64,000 nucleotides of DNA from Incurvaria masculella (Eukaryota > Arthropoda > Insecta > Lepidoptera > Incurvariidae), in the NCBI GenBank assembly GCA_946894095.1, contig OX335652.1, forward strand, positions 14,097,001 through 14,161,000, written 5' to 3'. The position numbers were made by a program, and so were the translations under genes. Positions 56,570 through 64,000 of this stretch are shown piece by piece. The notes beneath the pieces were generated by a model. That model had not been told where the DNA came from. It saw nothing but the letters and a program-made list of their open reading frames with translations, and searched no databases. How positions within the stretch are numbered: the stretch's first letter is position 1; the number at the start of each line of letters is the position of its first letter.

Positions 56570-56825
56570 TAAAACTGGGCGTGCAGCACCCTTGGAATGC
56601 ACATTTGGCAACACTGCGGGCGGCGGCGCGACACAGCGTTATTAGGCCGGGCTCAATAACAATATATCCCTATTTAGCACTCATTTAGCAGGACATCAGA
56701 CGGCCGTATTGCCTAATAAACTGGGCAGTCTATGTGTTACCCTGAAAGCATGTTTATCCCTAAATCAACGCCGTTATACGCTTAATATTGATACACGTTT
56801 ACGGCGATTAATATGACTCCGTATA
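56570..56825. promoter_or_regulatory. Non-repetitive GC-balanced segment, candidate enhancer
   Basis: GGCGGCGGCGCGACACAGCG, then homeodomain/Cdx-like sites (GTATTGCCTAATAAAC, TTTACGGCGATTAATATG). No ORF and no repeat match; bounded on the right by a fold-back element. Confidence 0.25.
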
Positions 56826-56827
56826 TG

Positions 56828-57336
56828 ACTGATTCTAAATAAAAACGCGATTCAATATTGCATTTGTGCTCCAAAAAACAAACAAAAATTACGTTTTTCG
56901 TCAGGATTTTCTTACCTAATTCACATATGTTAGCTCTAAGCGCAGGGCCTACAGGCTAATTATTACTACTAAATATAGCCGTAACCGGACTAATATATAC
57001 CGGACTAAAAATAGTAACGAATAATCCAATTTATATAATATAGTTAGGGTCTACCAATGTAACGCAGCATTCAGTGAAGATATAAAACTCTTAAAGAAAG
57101 TAGCATTTTTAAGTATAGTAGAAAGTTGAATCATTAAGAAAATCGATAATGAGCAAGAAAACTAACATATTCCCGTCGTATGTGTTTAGACCCTTCATTA
57201 ATAATTAGCCTGTAGGCCCTGCGCTTAGAGCTAACATATGTGAATTATGTAAGAAAATCCTGACGAAAAACGTAATTTTTGTTTGTTTTTTGGAGCACAA
57301 ATGCAATATTGAATCGCGTTTTTATTTAGATTCAGT
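56828..57336. mobile_element. Fold-back element with 138-bp near-identical arms
   Basis: 56828-56965 and 57199-57336 are inverted copies differing at only a few positions (for example CTTACCTAAT versus CTTACATAAT). Landmarks are TCTAAATAAAAACGCGATTC, TTTTTCGTCAGGATTTTC and AAGCGCAGGGCCTACAGGCT. The 233-bp centre is unrelated A/T-rich DNA with no ORF. High arm identity implies recent insertion or gene conversion. Confidence 0.9.
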
Positions 57337-57499
57337 TATTTATTTAAACAACCAGTCTCATTTAATGTGTGACCAAAATATGGAGACATTTTGTAAAATT
57401 TTCAACATATCTACCCCCAATAATCAAAACTTATATCTTTGAAATACCGGAATCCAGAGCAGACCGAAGTGAGGGGAAATTCTGAACTTTGTTACCCAA

Positions 57500-57680
57500 A
57501 CACTTTCAACAAGGTGTGTTGTATCCTGCTTTGTTGTTTTATGTATAAAGAGATTGTCCTCAATGGTACTTCACCATACCAGCCTATTTGCCGACTATCG
57601 TAGTAGTATCCGGTTTGCTAAATCCATGCTTTAAGACACCCTGGACAAAACCATAAGGAAAGACCCTCGCTGATCGACGC
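57500..57680 (+). pseudogene. Possible reverse-transcriptase relic (weak)
   Basis: Around 57581-57655 one frame gives HHTSLFADYRSSIRFAKSML then DTLDKTIRK, reminiscent of the S-L-F-A-D-D-T motif and the following helix of LINE RT. The second catalytic D is replaced by Y, and neighbouring blocks were not found. Chance similarity is possible. Confidence 0.25.
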
Positions 57681-58529
57681 GTCGAGAAATTGAGAACCAG
57701 TGGTTCCAAAAAGGACTTTTGGTGGACTTTCACAAAGGAACTGCATGGCAAACCGGGAAACCGTAAGTTTCCAAAACGTGATTCTATAAGCTCTTCAGTT
57801 TTTAAGATCGCAAGTTTGGCCTTGAACTTTACGGCCTTGGACTTTTAAACGGCTTTGAAGATACTGAAGCCCAGTGTGTCAAGGTGCTTTGAGACAGGCA
57901 CGACATTGCCTCAGAATCGCCCTTGAAACGGAAAGCGATTACCTTGGCACAGGAACACAGCATTTTGAAGGTTCTTCTTCGCACCAGCTGACGATGTACT
58001 TTTTCTAGAACATTAAAATCCAATATGTTTGCTTCAACCTACTGTAAAATATATGCGAAATTAATCACTGAACCATGCAAAATTTAATGTGGATAAAATG
58101 GTGACTACATTTTGTTAAAGTCCGTACTCTGAAGCACTCGAAGGGGTAACAAGGACGATGTTTCATTTTTATATAACGCCGACCTGCTGTGTCAATATTA
58201 TTATCGTAAAGCACGTGATCCTGAATAATTAAGCAGTGTAACGAAGGGTCAGGATGGGAAAATATGTACGTAATGTGGGCTGTAGCTGTACAGTCGACGG
58301 AAATGTATTCTTACCTCGATAAAAATAGACGTTTTAGGGTTTCGTAAGAGCCTACCTTGTTTTTTCTCGCTACAGTGTATGTCCATCCATCTGTCTATCA
58401 TCATCTTCTAGTCCGTCGTACAAACTGCATCACCCTAGACGCCAAATCTTTGACCCACATACGTTGATGCGGTCTGAACATAGTGTGTAAATAATAATCT
58501 AAGCATATACAATGCATTTATTGGACTAG

Positions 58530-58936
58530 TACAGCTCGTGGTGTAGGGGCTAGAATACTTGGCTTTCATGCGAGAGATCATGGGTTCAAATCCTTGCCCC
58601 GTTCATACACCACTTTCTTTCTCTTTTTGAGTTAGATAAGTGCATTTCGTTACGAACGCGAGCTGTTCTATGGTTCAGAACCTATGTAAAACTGTAGTTC
58701 CCCTTCCCCTGCTGAGCGGTAATGCTTAGCCCGCCCGGGTTGGTACCACCGCACTGGATGAAACCATGGTCAAAGCTGCAATGAAAAAATGTCCATGTTT
58801 TCCATCCAGTTCAGTGTAGCCGTGCTCATTAAGGAAAGTTCCAGCCATAGCATCTAATTTCTTTGGTAATGTGGAGTGTTGGGTTAGTATTATAAGGGTA
58901 GTTATATGGTATTCCATGCCAGGTTGCAAATGAAAA
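58530..58936 (+). repeat. SINE family S, near full length, tRNA-like head
   Basis: CAGCTCGTGGTGTAGGGGCT and ATCATGGGTTCAAATCCTTG give A and B boxes. CCCCGTTCATACACCACTTT, TTTCGTTACGAACGCGAGCT, GGTTGGTACCACCGCACTGG, TGTCCATGTTTTCCATCCAG and TATATGGTATTCCATGCCAG follow. It is tail-to-tail with a minus-strand LINE starting ~30 bp further on. Confidence 0.85.
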
Positions 58937-58967
58937 CATTGTAAAAAATATTGGGGAGCTCAAATAC

Positions 58968-59530
58968 GTTTTTTTTTTCTTTATGAGATTTGTACGGCCA
59001 CATTCACAGCACATTCGGCCAGCTAACAGGTACCCGACGAGAACCGCGGGCTTCTGAACTTTCTTTCGACCTGCGGAAACCATGCCAGGCAGCCAGGTAC
59101 TTCTTCACGCCATGTTTGAAGGAGCCCAGATTGGTCTCTGGCAGCCATGTATACAGACTTTTGGTACGGGGAAGGGGGGGGGGGCAAACATTGAAACAAC
59201 CATGTGAACTGTGTAAAAATCGCTGTATCACTGTACTATAATTTTTAATAGCTTAAAGAAGTACCGTCCGTAGTTTAGTCACACACTTATAAGTATTTAA
59301 TATTTTTATATAAGTATTTTATATAAACATTACATTTATATAAACTTATATGAATAAGTATTTTTTTACGTTTTTTTTTCAGTCAGGTTTCGGGGGGGGG
59401 GGGGGGATAAATCCCAACTATCCCCCCCCCCCTGTATACGTGCCTGTCTCTGGGAGAAATAATTGAGTGGCGGAGTGCATTCCACAGTTGCTTCCTTTAT
59501 GAACAGAATAAAAGGCTCCTGGTGTCATTT
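58968..59530 (-). pseudogene. LINE-A 3' end, split by a hAT-like MITE
   Basis: On the minus strand, upstream part 59454-59530 gives ACTGTGGAATGCACTCCGCC. The downstream part 58968-59133 gives NLGSFKHGVKKYLAAWHGFR, homologous to the shifted C-terminus of the 783-1132 copy, and ends in a reversed A-run at ~58970. The two parts join across the insertion 59142-59445 when one 8-bp duplication is removed. It lacks the RT core. Confidence 0.7.
59142..59445. mobile_element. Non-autonomous hAT-like element with G/C homopolymer ends
   Basis: Flanked by the 8-bp duplication GTCTCTGG (59134-59141 and 59446-59453). Ends CAGCCATGTATACAG and (reversed) AGGCACGTATACAG are imperfect inverted repeats. An 11-G run (59174-59184), a 15-G run (59392-59406) and an 11-C run (59422-59432) lie just inside. 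8-bp duplications and CAG-starting ends fit hAT. No transposase; ~304 bp. Confidence 0.65.
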
Positions 59531-59718
59531 GTTGCCTACGTCGAATGTTCATGGGCAAGTTCATAAACTGTGCCTTGATGGTGTCAATTGTCAAATAAAT
59601 CTGTATAGTTAATATTACAAGTTAAACATTTTTAAATGTTCACCGTAATCTTAGATTTTTCTGAAAACATATTTTCCAAGAACTAGATCAAAAATATGCA
59701 TTTTAAAAGTAATTTGTC

Positions 59719-59745
59719 ATCGGAAAACTACCGAAACGTCGAGCT
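59719..59745 (+). other. Third hammerhead-like GAAACGTC motif
   Basis: CGG-AAAACTA-CCG stem followed by GAAACGTCGAG resembles the stem II/GAAAC/GTC layout at 39797 and 52371. The upstream CUGAUGA is not conserved (TTTGTCAT). Confidence 0.3.
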
Positions 59746-60044
59746 TACTCTTGTAGAAGGTAATCAATCATCCGAACGACATTGAAATGACGTTTTCCAT
59801 TAACTAATGTTTTTGTAATGCGTAAACAAGTTATTATTAGATAGGTTCGGAATTCGACACGGCCGGGGGACGAAAATGACTCATGGTTTTAGTAAACGTT
59901 TAGTAAGCAATTTAAATAAAAAATCGCAAATTTACATATTTAGAAATAAGCTTTCTAGACTAAGTCATATTTTTTGTAAAGGACAACTTATTTAAACTAA
60001 GATCTGCTTTCGTTCATACACGTTGTCTTGTGATGCTGCACATA

Positions 60045-60095
60045 ATAAAGTCGAACATAGAACCTCCTCCTTCCGTGAAGTCGGTTGAAAACAAG
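60045..60095 (+). repeat. Relic end of the AACCTCCTCC..GAAGTCGGTT element
   Basis: GAACCTCCTCCTTCCGTGAA then GTCGGTTGAAAAC matches the end of the 6343-6940 element. Confidence 0.65.
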
Positions 60096-61111
60096 AAGCG
60101 ACAAAGTCTAGGAAAAATATAAACTAAATACATAATAGTTGTATATAGCGAAACCATAGGTCGACTAAGTACATTATTTGATTTGTATATTACATTTTAA
60201 ATATGACACGATATAGATATTTATTGATTGAAATTGACATTATGTTATAATTTGTGATTGGAGTAGTTGAAAGCTTTTTTGAAAAAGCCTATACGGCTTC
60301 TATCCCCAGAATGTAAAATTGAATGACTTCACTAACAGAGGCTACCTATATGGTTGGATAAGGGACTTACCTGTCCTTTACCTGGATGGTGATACAAAAT
60401 TATTGTATAATTTTGTGAAATTAGCAACCTGAAAACATTTGAATCGGCAATCGTCAACATTATGCAGGGTAATGAATGCTCACTGTACAGCGACCCCTAG
60501 CGTCGCCAGGCAAAACGAACAGTGTGACCGCTCGTTTGGGTGGGAGGCAATTTTTCACGTCACCGCCGCGCGATAAGGGTGTCGCCGCCTTCGCTGCGGT
60601 CAGGTGTGAGAATGATTTGTAGACCTCTGAAGGCTCGCACCATAGTTGACGAAAACTGACTTTCCGTTTGTTCGGCTATGATATAATTTTCGTGAATCTC
60701 ATCATGTCATTCATTAGACAGTCTTGCTATTTTTGAATGGCTACATAATGGCTGATGGAAATATCGTCGGTCGTATTTTTAGAATTTATTTTTATTGTAT
60801 TGTTTGTATTATTTGTATTGTGAAAAAAAAAGATTTAAAAAAGTTGATTTCAGATTTGCAAACTAGATTCATTATATAACGTCTTTAATTTTAATCACCT
60901 AAAGTTCATCAGTCCACTGTACTTTTTGTGATTGATTGAATATTAATTGAAAGGGTATATTCATTCATTGACCCCATTTATAAATATTTTGCGATCTCAT
61001 TTAACTAATTTTATTTATTCAAGTAACGGCAATAAAAAGGCCTTTTCAATTTGAATAATTAATCTAAATAAAATAAATAAATAAATAAATTAAATAAAAA
61101 GATAATTAATC
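60096..61111. other. No assigned gene; GC-rich patch at ~60480-60640
   Basis: GACCCCTAGCGTCGCCAGGC ... GTCGCCGCCTTCGCTGCGGT is CpG-rich and unmatched in the window. The flanks are AT-rich and (AAAT)n occurs at ~61060-61100. Confidence 0.35.
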
Positions 61112-61426
61112 TTTTTAAGGATCCGTACCCAAAGGAACCGTAAACCAAACCCTATTACTAAGCCTCCGCTGTCCGTTCGTCCGTCTGTCTCTGTGGCTGT
61201 ATCTCATGAAACGTAATAGGTAGGCAGCTGACATTTTTAGTTTATTTTATTTATTTAGTTTATTTTTTAGTTTATTTGTTTAGTTTATTTATTTTGCCTC
61301 TATAACAATTAAAATTAAAATTAAAAACGAATACAAATTATAAACTAAAAAAAACGTGTTTTTTGTTTTAGATATTCTACGATGCTTCGGAACCCTTCGT
61401 GTGCGAGCCCGACTCGCACTTGGCCG
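61112..61426 (-). repeat. Family P element with internal TTTAGTTTATT array
   Basis: TTTTTAAGGATCCGTACCCA, GCCTCCGCTGTCCGTTCGTC, CGTAATAGGTAGGCAGCTGA, then an imperfect array of TTTAGTTTATTT units (61236-61291) where other copies read CACAGAGTGTG. TTTTGCCTCTATAACA, CTACGATGCTTCGGAACCC and GACTCGCACTTGGCCG follow. Confidence 0.85.
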
Positions 61427-62092
61427 TCGATTTCACTACAGCCATGTGCGAGGAGCTTTTAAAATTAGGTAAGTAAGTGTTTCCACTTTATATATATATA
61501 TATACTTTTGTACGCCACATCGATGTGACATTAAGACGTAACACAAACAATTTAAATAAGCGTAATTAAAAGTCCTTCACTTCACGAGTGTGCCTGTGTT
61601 CTCATTGAAGTCACATCGTTTCACAATACAAAGCAAAACTCAACGCTAAATTGGGGGTGGAAATTGTGATTAATGCCATCAGATAAGCGTAAACCCACAG
61701 CGAGGGCACGAAAAAGAAAAAGGGTTCGTGTTAAAAACTCACACACATTAACCTAATTCGTTTTAATTACCAAAATTAATCATTCGTAAGGAGTTTGCGA
61801 GTGACTTTCCCCGCTACTAAGCCAGCCGCTTTGTTTATTCTGCAGGGTTGACTTTGATTTATGCCAACGATGTTTTTTCTCGAATTTCAACGGAAAGTAT
61901 ATTGTGATCGGGGCGATAAAAAGTATTTAATAGAGTGTTGATGTTTCCACGTTGTGTACTGCCCGCGTTAATTTCTTTGATTTACGTTTCCATGGTGCAG
62001 TTTTCTTTAGGAGTGAATATCTTTTTTCTGGATTTATAGGGTAAGAAATATGTTCAACTCATTCCCAAACTTTTTCATTTTGAGGCTCCCAA
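61427..62092. other. Non-repetitive segment with possible regulatory DNA
   Basis: After a (TA)n run at ~61493-61505, the 61545-61900 part is GC-balanced with GATA (CAGATAAGCG), TAATTA-type and other short sites and no ORF or repeat match. Confidence 0.3.
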
Positions 62093-62409
62093 GTGAGTCA
62101 GCTTATTTCCATAACTCCCTTAGTCAGATGGATCCGATGGAAGTCCGAAGTACTTAGGGACTCCTTGCGGCGCCCCTGTGGAAACAGCATAAGGGAATAT
62201 TTAAGGACTAGAACACCCTCCGTTGTGAACCTGTGCCTTGTAGACCTTCGTAAGCTAAGACGGTATTTAGCCGAGTACAGAAGGCCCTTGGGCCTGCCAA
62301 ACATACGTGCAACTGACTTACGGCTTCCTCCCCTGGCGTAAGGCACCGCGGGGGGTTGCGATAGGCGCCAAGGCGCGTTGGGGAGAGAATATCATCTTTG
62401 ATGATATTC
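62093..62409. other. GC-rich segment open on both strands, unassigned
   Basis: Frames of ~80 codons are open on both strands (plus 62093-62341, minus 62098-62346 and 62208-62450). I recognise no domain. It ends with a perfect hairpin GAATATCATC-TTT-GATGATATTC (62387-62409). It could be an exon, a transposon interior or structured RNA; there is no way to choose from sequence alone. Confidence 0.3.
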
Positions 62410-63481
62410 CTATACTTTCTGAATGTATGAACGTCGAACCATTGATGCACATAATGATAGACATTTTAGATTTCGCTCATCGCAATTTGTTTTTTATCAG
62501 GTCAATTGCCATAATCGAAGTTTATCTGTCCCAATGACAGTCCTGGCATGATATGCGAAACATCACACCTGTTTATATCATTATCTGAAACAACGGGAAT
62601 CTCAAACTTTTATATAATTTAGGTAATTACTGAAATAAGTATATAACGCATTTTAATATTCCTTTGTAAATATTTCTCTCAAATCTTTCACATAGAGTTC
62701 ACATTTGGAAGATGTCACTTCCGGGACGTTCAAAAAATAGCAGGAACCATTTTTCCGTTGTTTTATTTTGTGATAAATTCAAATCTTCAATTACCTTTAA
62801 AATTATTTCATCTTGTACTGATACAAATATTTAATTACTGTGAAAGACTAAAGTTAGGGCACATAATTTGTTAAATATCGTAAGTGTGGGATCAGCCGAT
62901 TCATGCTTGATGTGGAATAATTGCATGTATGCTGAATATTCCTCTTGAATGTCTCTCCATAATATCTTACGTTACAAAAAGAGATAATTACGACATATAC
63001 TGTGTATTCATATCGCAAGGATAAATCATGCATGCAAATATATTGACGTGGAATTAAAATTCTCTCACGACCGTCTAGACTAGTCGGCACTCGAGTTATG
63101 TGCTAAAAAGTGTCCGCCACATAACTTCACATGCTGCTGCCTTGCCGACTTCGACGAATATGAAAAGTAAATGAATTGCGACAAATACCAAAAATATTCG
63201 AAACGGAATTCTGGGATCGCGCGCGATGTCACGACAGCATAAGGATTTGGCCACAGTGCGAGAGTCGAGCGGAGCGTTAGCAGCAAATAATTTAACAACA
63301 ATTTATAGTAATGCATATGAAATCTAAATATTTTGGCTTTGTTTAAGTGTTTGGCTTTTGTTTATATTTTGAACAGTTTTTTGAAACTAAATATACTGAA
63401 GCAAGTATGTAGAATCGACCATGAGCAGCTCCTCCTCCCGTAATCACACACAGTATTTAAGATTATATATTGTTGTTACAA
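62410..63481. other. No assigned gene
   Basis: AT-rich. Around 63080-63310 a GC-balanced piece (TGGGATCGCGCGCGATGTCA; GAGAGTCGAGCGGAGCGTTA) is open on the minus strand but unrecognised. Its end AATAATTTAACAACAATT also occurs at ~46181. Confidence 0.3.
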
Positions 63482-63610
63482 TGATGGGTATCGAGTGGGG
63501 AATGGTAAATTCAAATGAATAGGTATGGTTTGAATCCAGCCTTGCAGTGTATTCATAAACTAATACATTTTAGAGCTGCATTTATTTAATACTTGACGGC
63601 CGATTCTACA
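63482..63610 (+). repeat. Dispersed repeat C, copy 3
   Basis: TGATGGGTATCGAGTGGGGA, GTATGGTTTGAATCCAGCCT, TGCAGTGTATTCATAAACTA and GACGGCCGATTCTACACACG align with 17040-17200 and the direct part of 45778-45895. Confidence 0.55.
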
Positions 63611-64000
63611 CACGTATCGCATTCTCTCATGGTTTGGCAATATAGACTAGGAGGTCGCGACAAAAATGGTAACGATAACGTAAATGGCTGAAACTGGGTT
63701 CACAGGATAAGGACCAACCTTTTGAAGCTAAATGTGTTAGTCTGCCTGTTTCAAGTGGTTGCGTTACGTAGATAAGGCGGCTGAAAAAGTAGTTATGGTG
63801 ACAAAACATATATATGATAAGATAAATGGATGCAAATGACGAAGCATGAAAGTACTTGGTTAGCAATACAAAAGCTGAACAAATTTTTGGTTGCATTTCG
63901 TAGTTATAGGCGATTTAGGTTACAGACATAACTTTAGGTATATTTAAGTATTTAATAAAAAAACCGACTGGTTGCATAATTAATAGGTATCAATGTTTCT
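63611..64000. other. No gene recognised to the window end
   Basis: An 89-codon minus-strand frame (63627-63896) shows no motif. The final AAAAAAACCGACT could be the start of an AACCGACTTC-type element cut by the window edge. Confidence 0.35.

Noticed and set aside
1..64000. CRISPR array, bacterial operons or prophage
   Set aside because: No regularly spaced direct repeats with unique spacers, no ribosome-binding-site-led gene series; repeat content is insect-like.

Overview
This window looks like intergenic or intronic DNA from a lepidopteran insect. It is AT-rich and non-bacterial, with no operons and no long conserved host ORF. It is full of repeats I associate with moths and butterflies: (i) at least 12 copies of a ~280-300 bp element that begins CCGGCCAAGTGCGAGTC, ends GGTACGGAACCCTAAAAA and contains a GGAC/CCGT tetranucleotide array (called family P here); (ii) about 16 pieces of a SINE family (family S) that comes with tRNA-like or 5S rRNA-like heads on a common body, matching from memory the published Helicoverpa HaSE1/HaSE3 families; (iii) non-LTR retrotransposon (LINE) remnants; (iv) several fold-back or inverted-repeat elements. 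The assignment to Lepidoptera is inference from these repeats. No database was searched.

Layout. 1-2.9 kb: a composite of family S and a LINE 3' end, one P copy, a LINE 3' fragment. 3-8.2 kb: SINE copies, a perfect 21-bp hairpin, a second LINE/SINE composite and a nested fold-back element. 8.5-8.75 kb: a GC-rich patch with an NRF1/ewg-type site. 9.0-10.4 kb: three P copies in the same orientation. 13-23 kb: SINEs, three LINE relics (15.2, 20.2 and 22.6 kb), a divergent repeat present twice in opposite orientation (15.7 and 19.5 kb), a P copy with an expanded CCGT array, and a 350-bp fold-back element (21.9 kb). 23-33 kb: mostly gene-free AT-rich DNA with two P copies. 33.3 kb: the clearest 5S-headed SINE. 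37.5-38.8 kb: the only substantial coding remnant, a reverse-transcriptase domain of a CR1/Jockey-type LINE with one in-frame stop. 39.3-39.9 kb: an element with ~98-bp inverted termini carrying hammerhead-ribozyme-like motifs, probably Penelope-derived. 45-49 kb: a TTAGG-containing MITE copy, a 5'-inverted repeat copy and an inverted pair of 5S-headed SINEs. 49.9-50.26 kb: a GC-rich segment with two CACGTG boxes followed by a strong splice donor, the best candidate for a host promoter and first exon. 51-64 kb: more P copies, LINE ends, a second TTAGG MITE, a 138-bp-arm fold-back element, a SINE next to a LINE split by a hAT-like MITE, and weakly supported GC-rich open regions.

No host protein-coding gene can be named with confidence. 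The transposons interact mainly by nesting: LINE 3' ends sit in or beside SINEs, a hAT-like element splits a LINE, and small perfect hairpins occur at repeat edges. Several non-repetitive GC-balanced segments rich in homeodomain-type ATTA sites may be regulatory, which would fit the flank or a long intron of a developmental gene. That is inference only.
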